Source: Hyphomicrobiales bacterium
GTDB taxonomy: Bacteria > Pseudomonadota > Alphaproteobacteria > Rhizobiales > Aestuariivirgaceae
DNA: 8,129 nucleotides
Reading direction: 5' to 3'
Assembly (NCBI GenBank): GCA_026996935.1
Contig: JALWJW010000022.1
Coordinates: 1 to 8,129, forward strand
Shown: one piece after another, positions 1 through 4,952 of the stretch
Numbering within the stretch: the stretch's first letter is position 1
Layout of the letters: each line of letters begins with the position of its first letter
The notes under the pieces: model-generated
The model's input: the letters and a program-made list of their open reading frames with translations, nothing else
Told to the model about the DNA's origin: nothing
The model's database searches: none
Translations under genes and position numbers: made by a program

Positions 1-90
1 CGCGATGCCAAACTTTATGAAATTGGTGCGGGCACCTCAGAAATCCGCCGTATGCTGATTGGACGTGAATTGTTCAACGAAACAGCTTAA
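1..90 (+). CDS. Acyl-CoA dehydrogenase, C-terminal end (partial)
   Basis: The first 29 codons in frame 1 read RDAKLYEIGAGTSEIRRMLI followed by GRELFNETA and a TAA stop at 88-90; the 5' part lies outside the window. The signature YEIGAGTSEIRR..IGREL is the conserved C-terminal helix of the acyl-CoA dehydrogenase family, whose members use FAD to introduce a double bond next to the thioester of an acyl-CoA during fatty-acid or branched-chain amino-acid breakdown. The RDAKLYEIGAGTSE wording is closest in my memory to isovaleryl-CoA dehydrogenase (leucine catabolism), but the substrate cannot be fixed from the tail alone. The gene ends 9 bases before the structured region that starts at 100. Confidence 0.85.
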   Translation, partial: RDAKLYEIGAGTSEIRRMLIGRELFNETA

Positions 91-99
91 ACTAGTGCG

Positions 100-200
100 T
101 GTCGCGTTCAAATAGATTCAAGCATTTGCTTACTGATATGAGGCAGGCCTTGAGAAACAAGGCCGTCCATGTCAGCAAGTGAATTCAATTCAACGCGACA
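100..200. repeat. Long imperfect inverted repeat (rod-like hairpin)
   Basis: A perfect 9-base inverted pair (TGTCGCGTT at 100-108, AACGCGACA at 192-200) closes a rod in which further pairings stack in order: 116-120 with 180-184, 125-129 with 175-179 (one G-U), 134-140 with 168-174 (one G-U), and an apical GGCCTTG / CAAGGCC pair (146-152 with 158-164) around the loop AGAAA. Small bulges and G-U pairs separate the helices, about 33 pairs in all. It starts 9 bases after the acyl-CoA dehydrogenase stop. No T-run follows, so it is not itself an intrinsic terminator. It may be a dispersed palindromic repeat, a 3'-UTR structure or part of a structured RNA; I do not recognise the family. Confidence 0.7.
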
Positions 201-221
201 GGCACTGGCCAATACGTCATT

Positions 222-243
222 TTACCGCGTTGTCTTACGGTAA
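222..243 (+). other. Small hairpin in rhodanese leader
   Basis: TTACCG (222-227) and CGGTAA (238-243) form a perfect 6-bp stem around a 10-base loop. It lies between the long inverted repeat and the terminator-like hairpin. Bases TAACA (241-245) could instead pair with TGTTA (257-261), which would break both this hairpin and the next one, an arrangement seen in attenuators. The alternative stem is only 5 bp, so this is suggestive only. Confidence 0.4.
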
Positions 244-250
244 CAGATTG

Positions 251-285
251 ATAGGGTGTTAATTTTCTAACACTCTATTTTTTTT
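251..285 (+). terminator. Intrinsic terminator or attenuator just before the rhodanese start
   Basis: An 11-bp stem pairs 251-261 (ATAGGGTGTTA) with 268-278 (TAACACTCTAT), with one G-U pair and a 6-base loop. It is followed directly by a run of eight T's (278-285), the standard layout of a Rho-independent terminator on the plus strand. The T-run flows straight into the GGAG Shine-Dalgarno site of the rhodanese (286-289). It may end the acyl-CoA dehydrogenase transcript or a short RNA. Any message covering the rhodanese from an upstream promoter must read through it. Confidence 0.7.
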
Positions 286-298
286 GGAGAATTTACCA

Positions 299-754
299 AT
301 GAGTCTGACGCTCAAATTCGGTTATGATGACCTTGTTCGCAAAGCAAAAGCAGAGGTAGAAAACTTACCGCCCGTGCTCGCCATGGACACCATGGAGGAA
401 AATGAAGGTGAGGCGGTTATTATTGATGTGCGTGATGTGCGCGAACTACAACGCGACGGCTGTATTCCAGGATCGTATCACGTACCACGCGGTTTACTGG
501 AATCATGGGCTGACCCTGCCAGTGATTATTTCAAACCGGTTTTTGGTGAAGGTAAAAAACTATTCATTTGTTGCGCCTCCGGCCGCCGCTCTGCATTGGC
601 TGGTCAAACATTACAGCAAATGGGTTTTGATAAGGTTTACAACATGGACGGGGGCTTTGCCGTCTGGAAGTTGCTTGAAGGCCCTGTAAGCACCTTTGAT
701 GAGGCTAAACATATTGATCTATTCGATCCCGAAGATCAGTTGGTTGAATTATAA
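299..754 (+). CDS. Single-domain rhodanese-like sulfurtransferase
   Basis: A 151-residue protein with one rhodanese domain over roughly residues 35-130. Visible motifs are the IIDVRDVREL segment (about 41-50), IPGSYHVPRG (56-65), the active loop C92-A-S-G-R-R97 with Cys92 as the expected persulfide-carrying residue, and NMDGGFAVWK (115-124). Rhodaneses move sulfane sulfur from donors such as thiosulfate to an acceptor thiol; the physiological partner here is unknown. No signal peptide or membrane segment is seen, so it is probably cytoplasmic. The ATG at 299 is chosen over the TTG at 284 because GGAG at 286-289 sits 9 bases before it and would otherwise be inside the gene. A terminator-like hairpin abuts this ribosome site. 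The gene converges on rpmG with a shared terminator between them. Confidence 0.9.
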   Translation: MSLTLKFGYDDLVRKAKAEVENLPPVLAMDTMEENEGEAVIIDVRDVRELQRDGCIPGSYHVPRGLLESWADPASDYFKPVFGEGKKLFICCASGRRSALAGQTLQQMGFDKVYNMDGGFAVWKLLEGPVSTFDEAKHIDLFDPEDQLVEL

Positions 755-761
755 GCAAACG

Positions 762-791
762 AAAAGGGCTGATGAAAACACCAGCCCTTTT
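762..791. terminator. Bidirectional intrinsic terminator between rhodanese and rpmG
   Basis: AAAAGGGCTG (762-771) pairs perfectly with CAGCCCTTTT (782-791); inside, after one mismatch, TG/CA adds two pairs around an AAAA loop. The arms end in A4 and T4, so the hairpin gives a GC-rich stem followed by U's in either direction. It lies 7 bases after the rhodanese stop and downstream of rpmG on the other strand, exactly where convergent genes share a terminator. Confidence 0.85.
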
Positions 792-808
792 AAAACTTGT
801 AAACAATA

Positions 809-823
809 TAACCGTAGCGGTTA
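809..823 (-). other. Small hairpin after rpmG
   Basis: TAACCG (809-814) and CGGTTA (818-823) form a 6-bp stem with a 3-base loop, 6 bases past the rpmG stop. No T-run follows on the minus strand, so it is more likely a 3'-end stabiliser or nothing than a terminator. Confidence 0.3.
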
Positions 824-829
824 AATCAG

Positions 830-997
830 TTACTTGATTTTGTGTTCTTTAAATTCAACGTGTTTGCGTACAACCGGGTCATACTTGCGGAATGAAAGTT
901 TTTCCGTTTGTGTACGTGAATTTTTCTTCGTTACGTAATAGTAGCCAGTGTCAGCAGTGCTGACTAATTTGATTTTAATGGTGGTTGCTTTTGCCAT
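830..997 (-). CDS. rpmG: 50S ribosomal protein L33
   Basis: A 55-residue basic protein starting MAKATTIKIKLVSTADTGYY and ending FKEHKIK, too short to stand out by length. The YYVTKKNSRTQTEKLSFRKYDP core (about residues 20-41) is the standard L33 sequence. L33 sits in the large ribosomal subunit near the E site. The protein has no cysteine, so it is the zinc-independent form. The ATG at 997 is preceded by AGGA (minus strand, 1005-1008) at 7 bases. A sigma70-type promoter lies 54 bases upstream of the start codon, and the bidirectional terminator at 762-791 closes the unit, so rpmG can be expressed independently of the NUDIX gene upstream. Its position next to NUDIX, DUF983, rnr and topA fits the alphaproteobacterial order. 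Confidence 0.95.
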   Translation of the reverse strand: MAKATTIKIKLVSTADTGYYYVTKKNSRTQTEKLSFRKYDPVVRKHVEFKEHKIK

Positions 998-1050
998 TTT
1001 TCTGTCCTGTGGCTACATGAGAGCCGCTAAAATAATAATTCGGTGCCGCG

Positions 1051-1079
1051 TATATGGCCTAAGTTTTAGATCAAGTCAA
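1051..1079 (-). promoter_or_regulatory. rpmG promoter
   Basis: On the minus strand TTGACT (1074-1079) and CATATA (1051-1056) are separated by exactly 17 bases, a near-consensus housekeeping promoter. Transcription would begin near 1044 and give a leader of about 45 bases that carries the rpmG ribosome site. The 148-base gap before the NUDIX stop contains nothing else convincing. Confidence 0.7.
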
Positions 1080-1145
1080 CCGCTTCGTGACGTTTTTGCG
1101 CCCGCTTGCCAATGCAAAACCTGAACACCGATAAATCAGACCCTT

Positions 1146-1862
1146 TTAGACCGTTTCATAACACCAGCGACCATGCAGCATATGGCGAAAATGAGCAGGG
1201 CGGTCAGGAGACAATCCATCTTTTGCCTCAAGAGCCTGTTCTAATACTTTAAGAATCTCTTTGGTAATAAAAGGAAGATCTAAATCCTGCACAGATTTAA
1301 AACTAACCCAATGACACTCCAACAACTCATCAGAATCAACATTAACCGGGGAATCAATATTGGCAACATCACTCGCATCAGCGACCAGAAACCGCGCATC
1401 AAAACGGCGCGTGCGCCCAGGCGGGGTAACAGCACGAGCAAGAAACCGCAGGTTTTCTAAACTTGGCATGAACCCCGTTTCAGCAAAGGGTTTCCAGTGT
1501 TTGGAACCGGTTTTAAACTCTCCTTGATGGGGCTTTCCGACAATAAGACCGACTTCTTCAAAGGTTTCACGAATGGCCGCCATCGCCAATCCTCGCGCCC
1601 GTAACGTACTCGGTCTGCCACGCATTTTGTTCAGCAATGCTTTTTCAACTTGAGGATGAAGATCGCTCGCAGGTTTGACGCGGCAATCACCGGCATCAAC
1701 CCGACCACCAGGAAAAACAAATTTTCCTGGCATAAAAGCGCTGTTCTCATGGCGTTTACCCATCATAAAACGCGGATGTTCATCATCATGACGAACGATA
1801 ATAAGGGTCGCGGCATCACGAGGGCGCATTGCAGGTGGCTTGTAGGTCGTTTGAATATTCAT
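1146..1862 (-). CDS. NUDIX hydrolase, NUDT19-like
   Basis: A 238-residue protein with a split NUDIX fold. KFVFPGGRVDAGD (47-59) is the first half of the motif and RETFEEVGL (98-106) the second, with Glu99, Glu102 and Glu103 the expected metal ligands. About 40 residues separate the halves, where the classic box allows 14, as in NUDT19-type enzymes. TPPGRTRRFDARFLV (146-160) also fits that subgroup. NUDIX enzymes hydrolyse nucleoside diphosphates linked to another group; NUDT19 acts on CoA compounds, but the substrate here is unknown. No Shine-Dalgarno site precedes the ATG at 1862, and a promoter-like -10 ends 8 bases upstream, so the message may be leaderless. An ATG 11 codons inside is the only nearby alternative and also lacks a clear ribosome site. 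Confidence 0.88.
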   Translation of the reverse strand: MNIQTTYKPPAMRPRDAATLIIVRHDDEHPRFMMGKRHENSAFMPGKFVFPGGRVDAGDCRVKPASDLHPQVEKALLNKMRGRPSTLRARGLAMAAIRETFEEVGLIVGKPHQGEFKTGSKHWKPFAETGFMPSLENLRFLARAVTPPGRTRRFDARFLVADASDVANIDSPVNVDSDELLECHWVSFKSVQDLDLPFITKEILKVLEQALEAKDGLSPDRPAHFRHMLHGRWCYETV

Positions 1863-1869
1863 CAGATAA

Positions 1870-1898
1870 ATCTAACGAGCAAACAAACCTTCCGTCAA
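1870..1898 (-). promoter_or_regulatory. Candidate promoter of the NUDIX gene, leaderless type
   Basis: On the minus strand TTGACG (1893-1898) and TTAGAT (1870-1875) are 17 bases apart. The -35 is good, the -10 weak. The expected start site is at about 1862-1863, the A of the ATG, which would give a leaderless message and explains the absence of a ribosome site. The spacer carries the motif shared with the DUF983 promoter. Confidence 0.45.
1876..1891 (-). repeat. Shared upstream motif, copy 1 (before NUDIX)
   Basis: Plus-strand CGAGCAAACAAACCTT at 1876-1891 matches CGAGCAAACCTT at 2442-2453 except for one extra AAAC unit. It begins 13 bases before the NUDIX ATG; the other copy begins 12 bases before the DUF983 ATG. 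Both fill the spacer of a candidate promoter and touch its -10. Confidence 0.5.
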
Positions 1899-1914
1899 TA
1901 AATGTTTTTCATAG

Positions 1915-1937
1915 GCACCAGATTTCCAGACTGGTGC
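1915..1937 (-). other. Hairpin between DUF983 and NUDIX genes
   Basis: GCACCAG (1915-1921) and CTGGTGC (1931-1937) form a perfect 7-bp stem with a 9-base loop. No U-run follows on the minus strand. It may be the second half of a weak termination region with the hairpin at 1949-1966, or an mRNA processing or stability structure. Confidence 0.45.
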
Positions 1938-1948
1938 TGCAAAGCGGC

Positions 1949-1966
1949 CCGATTAAGACTAATCGG
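1949..1966 (-). terminator. Hairpin over the DUF983 stop codon
   Basis: CCGATTA (1949-1955) and TAATCGG (1960-1966) form a perfect 7-bp stem with a four-base loop, and the TAG stop (1959-1961) lies within it. On the minus strand only a short TTT follows some bases later, so termination would be weak. It could lower read-through into the NUDIX gene, which appears to have its own promoter. Confidence 0.35.
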
Positions 1967-2429
1967 CAGGCCCATTTGTTAAATCATCTGGGGGAGTTGC
2001 CGGCGCACAAACTGCAGCATACTCAAAGCCATGCATACACAGCGCCCATTGCAGTGCAAGAGTAGCCCCTTTTACACATGGCAACAAACATAATGTTGCA
2101 ATTACGGTCAACGGAATCCAAATAGATAAATGAACCCAAACAGCAGGCCGATACACCGTTTCAACAAAAAAGATCAGCGGAATTAATATGTGCCCAAGAA
2201 TAAAAATGGTGAAATAGGGCGGTGCATCATCAGCGCGATGATGATAAAGCTCCTCACCACAATGAGGGCAATGGTCATTGATTTTGAGAAATTTTCCATA
2301 CAAGTTACCTTTCCCGCAGGAAGGGCACTTTTTTGCAAGTCCACGTAAAATAGCTGGTCCCCATGGACGGATACAACTCGCTTTTACCATGACTTCGCGA
2401 TCTCTCGAATCATTAGTTTGCACTGTCAT
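1959..2429 (-). CDS. DUF983 family zinc-ribbon membrane protein
   Basis: A 156-residue protein of the DUF983 family, whose function is not known. A zinc ribbon is visible as CPSCGKGNLYGKFLKI (Cys35, Cys38) and CPHCGEELYHHRADDAPPY (Cys54, Cys57), the family hallmark. Two membrane segments follow, about 72-93 and 99-118, then the typical LLPCVKGATLALQWAL stretch (115-130). The ribbon and the short C-terminal tail are probably both cytoplasmic. The ATG at 2429 has no Shine-Dalgarno site but a -10-like CATAAT ends 6 bases before it, so a leaderless message is possible. An ATG 13 codons inside, with GAGAGA about 10 bases before it, is an alternative start that keeps the whole conserved domain. DUF983 genes commonly sit between rnr and a NUDIX gene in this bacterial class, as here. 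Confidence 0.88.
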   Translation of the reverse strand: MTVQTNDSRDREVMVKASCIRPWGPAILRGLAKKCPSCGKGNLYGKFLKINDHCPHCGEELYHHRADDAPPYFTIFILGHILIPLIFFVETVYRPAVWVHLSIWIPLTVIATLCLLPCVKGATLALQWALCMHGFEYAAVCAPATPPDDLTNGPAD

Positions 2430-2435
2430 TCAGGT

Positions 2436-2464
2436 ATTATGCGAGCAAACCTTATCTTAAATAA
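2436..2464 (-). promoter_or_regulatory. Candidate promoter of the DUF983 gene, leaderless type
   Basis: On the minus strand CATAAT (2436-2441) is a near-perfect -10; TTATTT (2459-2464) sits 17 bases upstream as a weak -35. Transcription would start at about 2429, the A of the ATG. The spacer begins with the motif shared with the NUDIX promoter. A small inverted pair CTTAT / ATAAG (2451-2455, 2461-2465) overlaps the -35. Confidence 0.45.
2442..2453 (-). repeat. Shared upstream motif, copy 2 (before DUF983)
   Basis: CGAGCAAACCTT on the plus strand, the shorter copy of the motif at 1876-1891, lies 12 bases before the DUF983 ATG and directly next to the candidate -10. Confidence 0.5.
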
Positions 2465-2501
2465 GTTCGCTGTCAGTCGCGCGTCACCTTGCCGCAAAAC
2501 A

Positions 2502-2531
2502 TGAACACAATCAAATAAACGAATGTGTTCA
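2502..2531 (-). terminator. Hairpin after rnr, probable weak terminator
   Basis: TGAACACA (2502-2509) and TGTGTTCA (2524-2531) form a perfect 8-bp stem around a 14-base AT-rich loop, 28 bases past the rnr stop. On the minus strand TGTTTTG follows, a poor U-run, so termination would be partial. It marks the probable end of the topA-rnr transcript. The rest of the 130-base gap before DUF983 holds only the candidate DUF983 promoter. Confidence 0.5.
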
Positions 2532-2559
2532 AAGGGTTAGAAACATAGAAACCTGTTTT

Positions 2560-4938
2560 TTACCGTCGTCCGCGACCTTTCTTAAACTTGTCACGCGCAC
2601 TCGACCGCCCACCCGATCCACTGGTAGATCGAACCGCTGAACGCCCAACGCGGCCCTTACGCCTGCCAGCAGGTTTACCCTTTTTGCCTTCACTCATCAT
2701 TTCAAGCTTAAGACCACCGGAAACCGGCACAGCTTCAAGCAGACGAACACGAACTTTATCACCCATAGTGAAAGTCTCGCCCGTGCGCTCACCAATCATC
2801 GAGCGCTTTTCTTCATCATATATAAAATAATCACCATCAAGGCTGGCCGCAGGAACAAACCCGTCAGCGCCCGTCTCATCAAGCGTGATAAACAATCCCG
2901 CACCAGCCATACCACCAATACGGCCGTCGAAAATCTTATTGATTTCGCCAGAAAGGAAATTGGCAATCATACGGTCTTTTGTATCACGTTCAGCCAACAT
3001 CGAGCGCCGTTCAGTCGCTGAAATATCTTCAGCAATCGATTGCAAACTGGCTTCTTCTTCCTTGGTCATGCCATCACCGCCCAAGCCAAGCGCAGCAATT
3101 AAACCACGATGCACGGTAAAATCAGCATAGCGACGAATGGGAGAGGTAAAGTGGGCGTAGCGGCGAAGGTTTAAACCAAAGTGTCCTAAATTATCCGTGG
3201 TATAAACCGCTTGAGACTGACTGCGCAGCACCACCTGATTAACCACATGCTCCAATTCAGTATCTTTGACTTTTGCCAGAATTGAATTGAAGTTTGCAGG
3301 CTTCATCACTTGCCCGGTTGGCGCTGACAAATTCAATGTCTTTAAAAAATCAGCCAAAGCAACCAATTTTTCAGCCCCTGGCGCATCGTGACTGCGATAA
3401 ATAAAACTGCGTTTTTTATCTTCAAGCGTTTCAGCGGCCGCAACATTGGCCTGAATCATAAATTCTTCAACCAATTTGTGCGCGTCAAAGCGATCAACAA
3501 TTTTAACATCTTCAACAACGCCGTTTTCACCAATCACTAATTTGCGCTCTGGCAAATCCAAATCAAGCGGTTGGCGTTTACTGCGGCCTTTTTTCAAAAC
3601 AGCATAAGCAGCCCATAATGGTTTGAGAACATCCTCATAAAGCTCTTGACTAATAACACCGCCAATTGCATCAGGTTTACCATCAATCGCATCCTGAGCT
3701 TCCTGATAGGAAAGTTTTGCCGCCGACTTCATAATGATGCGATCAAAATAATGCCGTATCTTTTGGCCCTTTTTGTCAAAAGTCATAAAACAGGCAAGAG
3801 CAGGGCGGTCAACTTTTTCTTTTAATGAACACAAATCAGTCGATAACCGTTCAGGCAACATTGGCACAACACGATCGGGCAAATAGGTTGAATTACCTCG
3901 TTTTCGCGCTTCATTATCAATGAGCGATTTTGATTTGACGTAATAAGCCACATCAGCAATCGCCACAATAATATTGACCCCACCCAGATTTTCAGGATCA
4001 TCATCAACTTGTGCGTAAATAGCATCATCATGGTCACGCGCGTCTGGTGGATCGATGGTGATGAGCGGCACATGGCGCAAGTCAGTATGGTGACTGGTGC
4101 CTTTAGGAGATATTTCTTTAAGTGCATTTGCCGTATTTTCAACCGCTTCTGGCATATCCACAGGGATTTCATGTTCAGATAGCGCAATCAAAGAAATGTT
4201 TTTCTGTTCTTGAATATTGCCGAGTCTCTTAACGATTTTAGCAATCTTTAAGCCATGTGTACTACCACGCGCCACTTCAAATCCAACCAGTTCACCGCCC
4301 TTAAGCCCGCGCTCATTAGACGAAGCGACAACAAACTCAAAGCGTGATTTTTTATCGGTTGGCGTGATGCGAAAGCCTTTGCTCATCTTGCGAACGACAC
4401 CAAGGTTATAAGGCTTTTCATTATCAAGGCGCTTAACAATCGTTGCCATATAATCGTAAGTATCATCCTGGATTTTGACAGGCCGCGCCAATACCACATC
4501 ACCCACACCAATGGCTTTTTGCCTAGGTATTTTTGCCCGTTCGTTTGAAGCTTTAATGATAATAGCTGGCGGTGTACCGTCAGCTTCGTCCCAACGAATG
4601 GCTGCAGCTTGCAATTCACCATCATCATCAACACCTGTAATTTTCATTACACAAACTTTGGGCAAGCCCGTACGCGTGGCGATTTTACGTTTATCAACCT
4701 GCAGTTTTCCAGATTCACGCAATCGCTGTAATGCATCTTTTAGCGTGATACGGTGATCGCCAGTAAGCTTGAAATGGCGAGCAATCTGATTTTTGCCGAT
4801 TTTACCTGTAGAATTATTGACAAAATCAACAATGGCCGCGTCGCTCGGAAAACCAAAAACTTTCTTTTTGTTTTTCTTTTTAGCCCATCCAGTCTTTTTC
4901 TTTGATGAGCTTTTTTGTTTTTTCGGGCGTTCTGCCAA
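2560..4938 (-). CDS. rnr: Ribonuclease R (3'-5' exoribonuclease)
   Basis: A 792-residue RNase R, close to the usual length, which degrades structured RNA from the 3' end and acts in mRNA turnover and rRNA quality control. In order: a Lys-rich N-terminus (5-26), a winged-helix region (about 30-90), cold-shock-type RNA-binding domains (about 90-240), the RNB catalytic domain (about 285-620), an S1 domain (about 665-748) and a basic Gly/Arg/Lys tail. The catalytic motif IDPPDARDHDDA has Asp296, Asp302, Asp304 and Asp305 at the spacing of the E. coli enzyme; HFTSPIRRYAD (596-606) is also intact. The start is TTG at 4936-4938: the frame offers no ATG before residue 98. AGGA overlapping the topA stop is 12 bases upstream, rather far, so translation may depend on coupling to topA, 14 bases away. 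Confidence 0.95.
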   Translation of the reverse strand: MAERPKKQKSSSKKKTGWAKKKNKKKVFGFPSDAAIVDFVNNSTGKIGKNQIARHFKLTGDHRITLKDALQRLRESGKLQVDKRKIATRTGLPKVCVMKITGVDDDGELQAAAIRWDEADGTPPAIIIKASNERAKIPRQKAIGVGDVVLARPVKIQDDTYDYMATIVKRLDNEKPYNLGVVRKMSKGFRITPTDKKSRFEFVVASSNERGLKGGELVGFEVARGSTHGLKIAKIVKRLGNIQEQKNISLIALSEHEIPVDMPEAVENTANALKEISPKGTSHHTDLRHVPLITIDPPDARDHDDAIYAQVDDDPENLGGVNIIVAIADVAYYVKSKSLIDNEARKRGNSTYLPDRVVPMLPERLSTDLCSLKEKVDRPALACFMTFDKKGQKIRHYFDRIIMKSAAKLSYQEAQDAIDGKPDAIGGVISQELYEDVLKPLWAAYAVLKKGRSKRQPLDLDLPERKLVIGENGVVEDVKIVDRFDAHKLVEEFMIQANVAAAETLEDKKRSFIYRSHDAPGAEKLVALADFLKTLNLSAPTGQVMKPANFNSILAKVKDTELEHVVNQVVLRSQSQAVYTTDNLGHFGLNLRRYAHFTSPIRRYADFTVHRGLIAALGLGGDGMTKEEEASLQSIAEDISATERRSMLAERDTKDRMIANFLSGEINKIFDGRIGGMAGAGLFITLDETGADGFVPAASLDGDYFIYDEEKRSMIGERTGETFTMGDKVRVRLLEAVPVSGGLKLEMMSEGKKGKPAGRRKGRVGRSAVRSTSGSGGRSSARDKFKKGRGRR

Positions 4939-4952
4939 TGGAAGGGGGTATC

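Noticed and set aside
284..298. TTG start giving a 156-residue rhodanese
   Set aside because: The five extra codons would contain the GGAG ribosome site that serves the ATG at 299.
1094..1119. TTTTGC / GCAAAA inverted pair after the NUDIX gene as a terminator
   Set aside because: The stem is AT-rich with a 14-base loop and no T-run follows on the minus strand.
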